Below are positions 48,130-56,792 of a stretch of 64,000 nt of DNA, piece by piece; position 1 is the stretch's first letter, and every line of letters starts with the position of its first letter. The notes below the pieces were generated by a model. That model was not told the origin of the DNA. It saw only the letters and a program-made list of their open reading frames with translations, and searched no databases. The DNA comes from Salipiger marinus (GTDB lineage: Bacteria > Pseudomonadota > Alphaproteobacteria > Rhodobacterales > Rhodobacteraceae): contig NZ_FNEJ01000010.1 in assembly GCF_900100085.1 (NCBI RefSeq), positions 124,001 through 188,000 on the forward strand, in the 5' to 3' direction. Position numbers and translations under genes: made by a program.

Positions 48130-50891
48130 CGCTGCTGGGCCCCTTGGGCTTTACCGCCCCTTGGCTGCTGCTGGGCCTCTTGGTGCTGCCGGTGCTGTGG
48201 GTGATCCTGCGCGCCGTGCCGCCCGCGCCGATCCGGCGGCTGTTTCCCGGCGTGGTGCTGCTTCTGGGTCTGCGCGACGAGGATCAGGTCACCGACCGCA
48301 CGCCGTGGTGGCTGCTGCTGCTGCGGATGCTGGCGGTGGCGGCGGTGATTGTCGGGCTGGCGGGGCCGGTGCTGAACCCCGAGGAGGACGGGCAGGTCGC
48401 GGGCAGCGGGCCGCTGCTGGTGGTGATGGATGCCAGCTGGGCCAGCGCGCGCGACTGGCGCGCCGAACAGATGGCGCTTGAATCGCTGCTGGCCCGCGCC
48501 GAACGCGAAAGCCGCCCCGTGGCGCTGCTGCGCCTGACCGCGCCCGAACCGGTGCAGTTCCAGCAGGCCGCCGTGCTGCGCGCGCGCCTGACCGGGCTGC
48601 GCCCCGAACCGTGGCAGCCGGATGAGCCGCAGATCGCCACGGCGCTGGATCTGCTGCCCGAAAGCGGCTTTGACAGCTACTGGATGTCCGACGGGCTGGA
48701 CCGTGACAGCCGCGCCCCCCTGCTGGCGGCGCTGGAGCAGCGCGGCGATCTGACGGTGTTCGAAAGCCCGCGCAGCCTTTATGCGCTGCATCCCGCCCGG
48801 TTCGAGGAAGGCCATGTGCGGCTGACCGCGCGCCGCCTGCGGGCAGGGCCCGAGACCGAGGTGCAGATCCTTGGCCACGGGCTTGATCCTGCGGGCAATC
48901 CGGCGGTGCTGGTGCGCGCGCCGCTGACCTTTGCCGGGGATGCCACCGAGGCCGAACTGGATCTGTCGCTGCCTGCCGAACTGCGCGCCCGCATCACCCG
49001 GTTCGAGGTGGAGGGCGCGCGCAGCGCCGGGGCCGTGACCCTGCCCGATGACAGCCTGCGCCGCCGCGAGGTGGCGCTGATCGCGGGGTCGGAAAACCGC
49101 GAGGGGCTGGAACTGCTGTCGCCGCTGCATTACCTGCACCGCGCGCTGGAGGCGGATGCCGACATCCTCGAAGGCGCGCTGAGCGATGTGCTGCCCGCCA
49201 ATCCCGATGTGATCGTGCTCGCCGATGTCGCCACGCTGTCGCCCGCCGAAGCGCAGGGCGTCACCGACTGGCTGGATCAGGGCGGCACGCTGCTGCGCTT
49301 TGCCGGGCCGCGGCTTGCCGGTTCTGACGTGTCGCGCGAGACGGAGGATCCGCTGATGCCGGTGCGGCTGCGCGCGGGCGGGCGGTCCGTCGGCGGGGCG
49401 ATGAGCTGGGGCGAACCCAAGACGCTGGCGCCTTTCCCCGAAGACAGCCCCTTTGCCGGGCTCGCCATCCCCGAAGATGTGACCGTGACCAGCCAGGTCA
49501 TGGCGCAGCCCGATCCCACGCTGGCCTCGCGCGTCATCGCGCAGCTGACCGACGGCACGCCCTTGGTCACGCGCAAGCGGGTGGGGCAGGGGCAGGTGGT
49601 GCTGGTCCATGTCACCGCGAATGCCGAATGGTCGACCCTGCCGCTGTCGGGGCTGTTCGTGCAGATGCTGGAACGGCTGGCGATTTCGGCCATGCCCGCC
49701 ACCCCCGCGCCCGAGGATCTGGCGGGCACGGTCTGGCAGCCGGTCCGGGTGCTGGATGCCTTTGGCGCGGTGGGCGATGCGGGCACGCTGCCCGGAGTCG
49801 CGGGCGAGGATCTGCTGGCCGCAGCGCTGGGGCCGGATCTGCGCCCCGGTCTTTATCAGGGCGAGGATCGCAGCCTTGCCCGCAATGTCGTCACCCAAGA
49901 AACCGTATTGGAGCCCATGATGTGGCCCGACTCCGTTCCCGTCGAAGGCCTGTCGCGCCCGCAGGAAACGCCGCTTTCGGGTTGGCTGCTGGCGCTGGCC
50001 ATCGCGCTGCTGCTGGCCGATGTGGTGGCCTCGCTCGCGCTGTCGGGGCGGCTGCGCGGGGCACGCGCGGCAATGGTGCTGCTGCTGGCGCTGGCCGTGG
50101 CGCCGGTGCAGGGCCGCGCGCAGGAGACCGCAGCGGATGATTTCGCCCGGGCCGCCACAGCCGAGGTGACGCTGGCCCATGTGCTGACCGGCGATGCGCG
50201 CCTTGACGAGGTGGCGGGCGCGGGGCTGCGCGGGCTGACGCAGACGCTGTTCTTCCGCACCTCGGTCGAGCCTGCCGAGCCGATGGGGGTGGATCTGGAA
50301 CGCGACGAACTGGCGTTTTTCCCGCTGCTGTACTGGCCGGTCACGCCGTCGCAGCCGCAGCCTTCTGCCGAAGCCTATGCCAAGCTCAACGAATATCTGC
50401 GTTCGGGCGGGATGATCCTGTTCGACACCCGCGATGCCGATGTGGCGGGATTTGGCGCCGCCAGCCCCGAAGGGCGCAAGCTGCGCGAACTGGCCGCGCC
50501 GCTGGATATTCCGCCGCTGGAGCCGGTGCCGCAGGATCACGTCCTGACCCGCACCTTCTACCTGCTGCAGGATTTCCCCGGTCGCTACAACAGCCGCGAT
50601 GTCTGGGTCGAGGCGGCGCCCCCCGATGCCGAACTGATCGAAGGAATGCCGTTCCGCAACCTCAACGACAACGTGACGCCGGTGGTGATCGGCGGCAATG
50701 ACTGGGCCTCCGCATGGGCGGTCGAGGAGAATGGCGCGCCCATGGTGCGCATCGGCTCGGGCTTTGCCGGGGAACGCCAGCGCGAGATCGCCTATCGTTT
50801 CGGGGTCAATCTGGTCATGCATGTGCTGACCGGGAACTATAAATCCGATCAGGTCCATGTGCCTGCGCTGCTTGACAGGTTGGGCCAATGA
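48126..50891 (+). CDS. BatA/DUF4159 membrane protein
   Basis: The 921-residue protein starts with a BatA-type N-terminus: two membrane helices around APIRRLFPG, then a VWA-like region starting VVMDASW. Residues about 360-600 resemble a glutamine-amidotransferase-like fold (VLADVATLS, GGTLLRFAG). After a further helix pair (about 620-665) comes DUF4159 (FFPLLYWPV, YLRSGGMILFDTRD). ATGA overlaps at both ends keep it in the MoxR operon. It should present a periplasmic sensor or effector domain; no catalytic residue is obvious. Confidence 0.85.
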   Translation: MTLLGPLGFTAPWLLLGLLVLPVLWVILRAVPPAPIRRLFPGVVLLLGLRDEDQVTDRTPWWLLLLRMLAVAAVIVGLAGPVLNPEEDGQVAGSGPLLVVMDASWASARDWRAEQMALESLLARAERESRPVALLRLTAPEPVQFQQAAVLRARLTGLRPEPWQPDEPQIATALDLLPESGFDSYWMSDGLDRDSRAPLLAALEQRGDLTVFESPRSLYALHPARFEEGHVRLTARRLRAGPETEVQILGHGLDPAGNPAVLVRAPLTFAGDATEAELDLSLPAELRARITRFEVEGARSAGAVTLPDDSLRRREVALIAGSENREGLELLSPLHYLHRALEADADILEGALSDVLPANPDVIVLADVATLSPAEAQGVTDWLDQGGTLLRFAGPRLAGSDVSRETEDPLMPVRLRAGGRSVGGAMSWGEPKTLAPFPEDSPFAGLAIPEDVTVTSQVMAQPDPTLASRVIAQLTDGTPLVTRKRVGQGQVVLVHVTANAEWSTLPLSGLFVQMLERLAISAMPATPAPEDLAGTVWQPVRVLDAFGAVGDAGTLPGVAGEDLLAAALGPDLRPGLYQGEDRSLARNVVTQETVLEPMMWPDSVPVEGLSRPQETPLSGWLLALAIALLLADVVASLALSGRLRGARAAMVLLLALAVAPVQGRAQETAADDFARAATAEVTLAHVLTGDARLDEVAGAGLRGLTQTLFFRTSVEPAEPMGVDLERDELAFFPLLYWPVTPSQPQPSAEAYAKLNEYLRSGGMILFDTRDADVAGFGAASPEGRKLRELAAPLDIPPLEPVPQDHVLTRTFYLLQDFPGRYNSRDVWVEAAPPDAELIEGMPFRNLNDNVTPVVIGGNDWASAWAVEENGAPMVRIGSGFAGERQREIAYRFGVNLVMHVLTGNYKSDQVHVPALLDRLGQ

Positions 50892-52945
50892 CCGGACAGA
50901 TCGTGTTTGACCCGCTGCTGCCTTGGCCGCTGATCGCGGTGCTGGGGGCGCTTGCCGCCGCTGGTGTCGCGCTGGCGCTGTGGCGGGGCCTGCCCGGCTG
51001 GGCGCTGCGCTTTGCCGCTGCCGTGGTGCTGGTCGCGGCCCTGGCGCAGCCGTCGTTTCAGGAAGAGGATCGCGCGGCCCTGTCGGACATCGTGCTGATG
51101 CTGGTGGATCAGAGCGCCTCGCAGGATCTGGGCGACCGCATGGACACCACCGCCGCCGCCGCCGAGACGATGGAGGCGCGGCTGGCCGCCCGCCCCAACA
51201 CCGAGGTCCGCCGCATCGAGGTGGGCGACGGCGAGGGTGACAGCGGCACCCTGCTGATGACCGCCCTGACCGAGGCGCTGGCCGAAGAGCCGCGGGGCCG
51301 CATCGCGGGCATCTTCCTGCTGTCCGACGGGCGGCTGCACGATCTGGACCGTGCGCCCGATCTGCCCGCGCCCCTGCATCTGCTGCTGTCGGGGCGCGAC
51401 ACCGACTGGGACCGCCGCCTGATCGTGCGCAACGCCCCCGCTTTTGCCATTCTGGGCGAGCCGGTGACCCTGACCCTGCGGATCGAGGACGAGGGCGCCG
51501 CCCCCGGCGCCACCGAAACGGCGCTGCAGATCTCGGTCGATGGCGGGGCGCCGCAGCAGGTGACGGTGCCGGTGGGGCAGGATGTGGATCTGCCCGTGAC
51601 CCTGCCGCATGGCGGGCTGAACGTGATCCAGTTCACCACCCCCAACGCCGAGGGCGAACTGACCGACCGCAACAACACCGCGCTGGTGCAGATCAACGGC
51701 GTGCGCGACCGGCTGCGCGTGCTGCTGGTGTCGGGCGAGCCACATGCGGGCAGCCGCACATGGCGCAACCTGCTGAAATCCGACAGTTCCGTGGATCTGG
51801 TGCATTTCACCATCCTGCGCCCGCCGGAGAAACAGGATGGCGTGCCGGTCACCGAACTGTCGCTGATCGCCTTCCCCACGCGCGAGCTGTTTCTGGAAAA
51901 GATCGAGGATTTCGACCTCATCATCTTTGACCGCTACAAGCGGCGCGGCATCCTGCCCGCCATCTATCTGGACAACGTGCGCAACTATGTCGAAACCGGC
52001 GGCGCGGTGCTGGTGGCGGCGGGGCCGGATTTTGCCTCGGCGGACAGTCTGTTCCGCTCGCCCTTGGGCGAGGTGCTGCCTGCCGAACCCACCGCGCGGG
52101 TGCTGGGCGAAGGCTTCCGCCCGCAGGTCACCGAACTGGGCGAGCGTCATCCGGTGACGGCGGGGCTGACCGGCGCCGACAGCTGGGGCCGCTGGATGCG
52201 CCAGATCGAGGTGACGCCGCGCGACAGCGCCGAGGTGGTGATGGCGGGCCCAGAAGACCGCCCGCTGCTGGTGCTGGACCGCGTGGGCGAGGGGCGCGTC
52301 GCGCTTCTGGCCTCGGATCAGGCATGGCTGTGGTCGCGCGGGTTCGAAGGCGGCGGGCCGCAGCTGGAACTGCTGCGGCGGCTGGCGCACTGGATGATGA
52401 AGGAACCGGAGCTGGAGGAAGAGGCGCTTTGGGCCGAAGCCACCGGCCAGAGCATGCGCATCATCCGCCGCACGCTGGAAGAGGGTGTGGGAGAGGTCAC
52501 CGTGACCCGCCCCGACGGCACCGAAGAGACGGTGACCCTGTCCGAAGTGGCGCCGGGCCGGTTCGAGGCGACCTATCAGGGCCCCGAGATCGGGCTTTAC
52601 CGGCTGACCGAGGGCGAGCAGGAGACGGTGATCGGGCTTGGCCCCGCCGCCCCCCGCGAATTCGAACAGACCATCGCCAGCGCCGAAGCGCTGGAGCCGG
52701 TGCTGGACAGCATGCGCGGCGGCACCGCCCGGATCGAGGAAGGGCTGCCCACCATCCGCGCCGTGGGGGCGGGCCGCCCCGCCGCAGGCCGGGGCTGGCT
52801 GGGGATCACCCCGCGCGAAGCCTATGAAACAATGGACGTGACGCGTCTGCCGCTGCTGCCGCCATGGCTGGTGCTGCTGCTGGCGGCGGGCTTCATCGTG
52901 GGGGCGTGGCTGCGCGAGGGACGCCGCGAAGGACGGCGGGCTTAA
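50888..52945 (+). CDS. VWA/GATase1-like membrane protein of the MoxR operon
   Basis: The 685-residue protein has two N-terminal helices, VLMLVDQSASQ as a degenerate MIDAS (DxSxS) near residue 75, an Ig-like stretch (about 180-270), a glutamine-amidotransferase-like domain (LLVSGEPHAG, GGAVLVAAGPDF) and a C-terminal helix near 660-678 with a basic tail. The amidotransferase nucleophilic Cys is not visible, so the fold is probably structural. It overlaps the previous gene by four bases and the convergent DUF599 gene by four. Confidence 0.82.
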   Translation: MTGQIVFDPLLPWPLIAVLGALAAAGVALALWRGLPGWALRFAAAVVLVAALAQPSFQEEDRAALSDIVLMLVDQSASQDLGDRMDTTAAAAETMEARLAARPNTEVRRIEVGDGEGDSGTLLMTALTEALAEEPRGRIAGIFLLSDGRLHDLDRAPDLPAPLHLLLSGRDTDWDRRLIVRNAPAFAILGEPVTLTLRIEDEGAAPGATETALQISVDGGAPQQVTVPVGQDVDLPVTLPHGGLNVIQFTTPNAEGELTDRNNTALVQINGVRDRLRVLLVSGEPHAGSRTWRNLLKSDSSVDLVHFTILRPPEKQDGVPVTELSLIAFPTRELFLEKIEDFDLIIFDRYKRRGILPAIYLDNVRNYVETGGAVLVAAGPDFASADSLFRSPLGEVLPAEPTARVLGEGFRPQVTELGERHPVTAGLTGADSWGRWMRQIEVTPRDSAEVVMAGPEDRPLLVLDRVGEGRVALLASDQAWLWSRGFEGGGPQLELLRRLAHWMMKEPELEEEALWAEATGQSMRIIRRTLEEGVGEVTVTRPDGTEETVTLSEVAPGRFEATYQGPEIGLYRLTEGEQETVIGLGPAAPREFEQTIASAEALEPVLDSMRGGTARIEEGLPTIRAVGAGRPAAGRGWLGITPREAYETMDVTRLPLLPPWLVLLLAAGFIVGAWLREGRREGRRA

Positions 52946-53646
52946 TCGCCCTCCGGCTCCACCGCCAGCAGCGCCTCGCGCGAGCGCGAGGTGAATTCGC
53001 GCCGCAGGATCACCGCGCTGCTGATCAGTGTGGCGATCAGCAGCGGCACCGTACCCAGAAGCCACGCGGTGGATCCGATGCCGAAATAGACCGAGCGCAG
53101 CCCGCGATTGTAGCTGCGCGCGGCGAGGATGTTCAGCTCCGCCGCCTTGGCGGCGCGGGCAAAGGCCAGCGGGCTGGTATCATTGGGCACCGCCCCCATC
53201 ATCACCGAGCAGTAGCCGAAAAGCCGGTTGGACCAGACAAATTTCAGAAAGGCATTGGCGGCGAACAGCAGGATCAGCAGCAGCTTCGCCTCCCAGACCA
53301 GCACCGGATCAGTGCCGGGCGACAGATCCTCGGCCACGCCGCGCAGCCGTTCGGGATTGCCCAGCAGGGCAAAGATCCCGCCGATGGCGATCATCGAGGT
53401 GGAGGCGAAAAATGCCGTGCTCTGCCGCAGCGAGCCGACGATCTGCGAATCGAAGATGCGCGGATCGCGCCGGACGAACTGCCGCATCCAGATCCGGCGG
53501 TAGCGCGCCATCAGCACCGACACCGAGGGGCGGCGCTTTGGCGCGTTTTCGATGGCGAAGGAGGTCAGCAGCCACGCGGCGAGCAGCAGCGCCACCGCCC
53601 CCAGATCCAGAGGGCTGAAATAGTCCAGCGGATCCAGCATGCCCAT
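52942..53646 (-). CDS. DUF599 membrane protein
   Basis: The 234-residue protein has four hydrophobic helices and the DUF599 motifs MARYRRIWM, SRSTAFFAST-like RQSTAFFASTS and NRGLRSVYFG. The function of this family is unknown. It lies 9 bases downstream of the CopD/HemJ-like gene and is probably co-transcribed. Confidence 0.85.
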   Translation of the reverse strand: MGMLDPLDYFSPLDLGAVALLLAAWLLTSFAIENAPKRRPSVSVLMARYRRIWMRQFVRRDPRIFDSQIVGSLRQSTAFFASTSMIAIGGIFALLGNPERLRGVAEDLSPGTDPVLVWEAKLLLILLFAANAFLKFVWSNRLFGYCSVMMGAVPNDTSPLAFARAAKAAELNILAARSYNRGLRSVYFGIGSTAWLLGTVPLLIATLISSAVILRREFTSRSREALLAVEPEGD

Positions 53647-53655
53647 GCCCCCCGG

Positions 53656-54066
53656 TCAGAACGGTTTGACGACCACGGCCCAAAGCACCGCGATCACCAC
53701 AAACACGCTGATTTCATTGAAGATGCGCAGGAACATGTCGCTTTCGCGAAAGATGCCGCGCTTGGCCAGCAGCACCATGCGCCCGGTCCAGACGTAATGC
53801 ACGACCAGCAGCAGCACGAGCCCGATCTTCAGATGCAGCCATGCCGGAAAGCCCCAGATCCAGCCCAGCCAGATGCCGGTGATCAGCGCGATCACCCCCA
53901 GCCCCGCCGAAAAGCGGTAAAGCCGGATGGTCAGGTCGCCCAGAGGGCCGAAATCGCCCAGCCGGGCATGTTCGCGCTTCCAGTAGATCAGCGCGCGGGG
54001 CACCGCGAAGATGGAGGTCATCCATCCCATCACGGCAAGCAGGTGAATGATCTTGAGCCAGTCCAT
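53656..54066 (-). CDS. CopD/HemJ-family membrane protein
   Basis: The 136-residue protein has four helices and the N-terminal pattern KIIHLLAVMGWMTSIFAVPR, with a His and a PR pair placed as in HemJ, the heme-linked protoporphyrinogen IX oxidase. CopD-type copper proteins share the fold. No heme genes are nearby, and the second HemJ signature could not be confirmed, so the specific role is open. The ATG at 54066 is followed by MDWLK; the longer upstream frame is non-coding. Confidence 0.7.
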   Translation of the reverse strand: MDWLKIIHLLAVMGWMTSIFAVPRALIYWKREHARLGDFGPLGDLTIRLYRFSAGLGVIALITGIWLGWIWGFPAWLHLKIGLVLLLVVHYVWTGRMVLLAKRGIFRESDMFLRIFNEISVFVVIAVLWAVVVKPF

Positions 54067-54145
54067 GCGCTTACCTGTTATCATTCCGGGACGCCGCGCA
54101 AGACCGGGCAGAAGGCTGCGGCAATTCTGCTTGGCTTTACCGGCA

Positions 54146-54170
54146 AATTGGTTATATGACTTTACCAATT
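54146..54170. promoter_or_regulatory. AATTGGT...ACCAATT inverted repeat before glcD
   Basis: AATTGGT (54146-54152) and ACCAATT (54164-54170) are perfect seven-base arms around an 11-base spacer; they end just before the AGGAG ribosome site (54172-54176) of glcD. The arms equal those of the operators of FadR-type GntR regulators PdhR and LldR, though these have only a three-base spacer. A glycolate- or lactate-responsive regulator is plausible. No regulator gene is adjacent. Confidence 0.5.
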
Positions 54171-54184
54171 CAGGAGTGACGCCC

Positions 54185-55633
54185 ATGCAGATGCCAGCCC
54201 CCGACGCCCGCATCCTTGCCCGCAAGGCCCAGATCGTGGCGCGACTTCGCACCGTCCTGCCCGAGACTGCGGTGATCTCCGAGCTTGCCGAGACGCGGGC
54301 CTATGAATGCGACGCGCTGACCGCCTATCGCTGTCCGCCGCTCTGCGTGGTGCTGCCCGGTTCCACCGAGGACGTGTCGGCCGTGCTGCGGATCTGCCAC
54401 GAAGAGGGCGTGCCGGTGGTGCCGCGCGGATCCGGCACCTCGCTTGCCGGGGGGGCGCTGCCCACGGCGGATGCGGTGATCCTTGGCGTGGCCCGCATGA
54501 CCGAGGTGCTGGAGACCGATTACACCAACCGGGTGATCCGGGTGCAGACCGGGCGCACCAACCTGTCGGTCAGCGGCGCCGTGGCGGAGGAGGATTTTTT
54601 CTATGCACCCGATCCGTCCTCGCAGCTGGCCTGTGCCATCGCGGGCAATATCGCGATGAATTCGGGGGGCGCGCATTGCCTGAAATATGGCGTGACCACC
54701 AACAACCTGCTGGGCGTGACCCTCGTGCTGATGGATGGCACCGTGGTGGAGCTGGGCGGCGCGCATCTGGACGCGCCGGGGCTGGATCTGCTGGGGGTGA
54801 TCTGCGGATCCGAAGGCCAGCTGGGCGTGGTGACCGAGGCGAGCCTGCGCATCCTGCGCAAGCCCGAAGGCGCGCGCCCGGTGCTGATGGGGTTTGACAG
54901 CAACGAGGTGGCCGGGGCCTGCGTGTCCGACATCATCAAGGCGGGGGTGCTGCCGGTCGCCATCGAATTCATGGACCGCCCCTGCATCGAGGCCTGCGAA
55001 GCCTTTGCCCATGCCGGATACCCGATGTGCGAGGCGCTGCTGATCGTCGAGGTCGAAGGGTCGCCCGACGAGATCGACGAGCAGCTGGCGCTGATCCTTG
55101 CCATCGCGCGGCGGCATGACCCGGTGGAGCTGCGCGAGGCGCGCGATGCCGACGAGGCCGGGCGCATCTGGCTGGGCCGCAAATCGGCCTTTGGCGCCAT
55201 GGGGCAGATCAACGATTACATGTGCCTTGACGGCACCATCCCGGTGACCGCGCTGCCGGAGGTGCTGCGCCGCATCGCGGGCCTGTCCGAAGAGTTCGGG
55301 CTGAAGGTGGCGAACGTGTTCCATGCGGGGGATGGCAACATGCATCCGCTGATCCTGTTCGACGCCAATACGCCCGGCCAGCTGGAACTGTGCGAGGCGT
55401 TCGGGGCGGAGATCCTGAAGCTCTGTGTCGAGGTGGGCGGCTGCCTGACCGGCGAGCATGGCGTGGGCATCGAAAAGCGCGACCTGATGAGCGTGCAATA
55501 TGCCCCCGCCGATCTGGAGGCGCAGATGGCGGTGAAGGACGTGTTCGATCCGCGCTGGCTGCTGAACCCCGCCAAGGTGTTTCCGCTGGACGTGTCGGAG
55601 CCGCGCCGGAGCGTGGCGCTGGCGGCGGAGTGA
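54185..55633 (+). CDS. glcD: Glycolate oxidase FAD subunit
   Basis: The 482-residue flavoprotein has a PCMH FAD-binding domain (PRGSGTSLAGGALPT, NSGGAHCLKYG) and the C-terminal FAD-oxidase domain (VFHAGDGNMHP, GEHGVGIEK). With GlcE and GlcF it oxidises glycolate to glyoxylate and passes electrons to the membrane. The ATG follows AGGAG by eight bases. GlcE and GlcF follow in the same order as in E. coli, which supports GlcD over D-lactate dehydrogenase. Confidence 0.92.
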   Translation: MQMPAPDARILARKAQIVARLRTVLPETAVISELAETRAYECDALTAYRCPPLCVVLPGSTEDVSAVLRICHEEGVPVVPRGSGTSLAGGALPTADAVILGVARMTEVLETDYTNRVIRVQTGRTNLSVSGAVAEEDFFYAPDPSSQLACAIAGNIAMNSGGAHCLKYGVTTNNLLGVTLVLMDGTVVELGGAHLDAPGLDLLGVICGSEGQLGVVTEASLRILRKPEGARPVLMGFDSNEVAGACVSDIIKAGVLPVAIEFMDRPCIEACEAFAHAGYPMCEALLIVEVEGSPDEIDEQLALILAIARRHDPVELREARDADEAGRIWLGRKSAFGAMGQINDYMCLDGTIPVTALPEVLRRIAGLSEEFGLKVANVFHAGDGNMHPLILFDANTPGQLELCEAFGAEILKLCVEVGGCLTGEHGVGIEKRDLMSVQYAPADLEAQMAVKDVFDPRWLLNPAKVFPLDVSEPRRSVALAAE

Positions 55634-55635
55634 GA

Positions 55636-55683
55636 GCGGGGGCGCTGCCCCCGCACCCCCGGGATATTTGAACCAAGAAGAAG
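55636..55683 (+). repeat. Intergenic hairpin repeat, copy D, between glcD and glcE
   Basis: Hairpin GCGGGGGC-GCT-GCCCCCGC (55636-55654) is followed by ACCCCCGGGATATTTG and AACCAAGAAGAAG. The tail serves as the ribosome site for glcE at 55688, so here the element sits inside an operon rather than at its end. Confidence 0.75.
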
Positions 55684-55687
55684 AGCC

Positions 55688-56782
55688 ATGAGACCTGAGA
55701 GCGAGGCCGAGCTGGCCGCAGAGATTGCCGGGGCCGAGGGGCCGCTTCTGATCCGGGGCGGCGGCACACGCGGGGTGGGCGCGGTTGCGGGCACCGTGCT
55801 GGAGACCGGCGGGCTTGCGGGCATCACGCTTTATGAGCCGGGGGCGCTGACGCTGGTGGCGCGGGCGGGCACGCCTCTGGCCGAGGTGGAGGCGGCGCTG
55901 GCGGCGGAGGGGCAGCGGCTGGCCTTCGAGCCGCCGGATCTGCGCGGGCTGCTGGGACGCAGCGGCGATAGCACGCTGGGCGGCGTGGTGGCGGCCAATG
56001 CTTCGGGCCCGCGGCGGATCGCGGCGGGGGCCTGCCGGGATTTCCTGCTGGGGGTGCGCTTTGTCGATGGCCGCGGGCAGGTGGTGCGCAATGGCGGGCG
56101 GGTGATGAAGAACGTCACCGGCTATGATCTGGTCAAGCTGATGGCGGGCGCCTGCGGCACCTTGGGCGTCCTGAGCGAGGTCAGTCTGAAGGTGCTGCCG
56201 CGCCCCGAGGTCAGTGCCACGCTGGTGCTGCACGGGCTTGACGACCGGGCTGCGGTGGCGGCGCTGGCGCGGGGGCTGGGCTCGCCCTATGAGGTGACCG
56301 GGGCGGCGCATGATCCGGGGGCCGGGGACGGGCCGCGCAGCTATCTGCGCATCGAAGGCTTCGCGCGCTCGGTGGCCTATCGCATGGAGCGGCTGCGCGG
56401 GCTTTTTGCCGATGTTGCGGCGGAGGTGGTCGAGGGCGAAGGGCCGTGGCCCGGCCTGCGCGACGTGGCGCCGTTTCACGGGCGGGCGGGGGCGGTCTGG
56501 CGGCTGTCGGTCACGCCCTCGGAGGCGCCGGCGCTGGCCGCGCGGCTGGGGGCGGAGGCGCTGCTTTACGACTGGGGCGGCGGGCTCGTCTGGGCGCTGC
56601 TGCCCGAGGGCGTGGATGCGCGCGCCCGGCTGGGGGTGTTCCGCGGCCATGCCACGCTGCTGCGGGGCGCAGGCTGTGCCGCCTTTCATCCCGAACCGGC
56701 GCCGGTGGCGGCGCTGTCCGCCGGGCTGCGGCAGCGGTTCGATCCGCGCGGCATCCTAAATCCCGGCCTGATGACATCCTGA
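55688..56782 (+). CDS. glcE: Glycolate oxidase subunit GlcE
   Basis: The 364-residue second FAD-binding subunit carries RGGGTRGVG and SGDSTLGGVVAANASGP, the PCMH motifs, and VMKNVTGYDLVKLM, a GlcE signature. The ribosome site AAGAAGAAGAG belongs to the tail of repeat copy D. It is required for the oxidase complex. Stop to glcF start is ten bases. Confidence 0.92.
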   Translation: MRPESEAELAAEIAGAEGPLLIRGGGTRGVGAVAGTVLETGGLAGITLYEPGALTLVARAGTPLAEVEAALAAEGQRLAFEPPDLRGLLGRSGDSTLGGVVAANASGPRRIAAGACRDFLLGVRFVDGRGQVVRNGGRVMKNVTGYDLVKLMAGACGTLGVLSEVSLKVLPRPEVSATLVLHGLDDRAAVAALARGLGSPYEVTGAAHDPGAGDGPRSYLRIEGFARSVAYRMERLRGLFADVAAEVVEGEGPWPGLRDVAPFHGRAGAVWRLSVTPSEAPALAARLGAEALLYDWGGGLVWALLPEGVDARARLGVFRGHATLLRGAGCAAFHPEPAPVAALSAGLRQRFDPRGILNPGLMTS

Positions 56783-56792
56783 AGGAGCGCCG

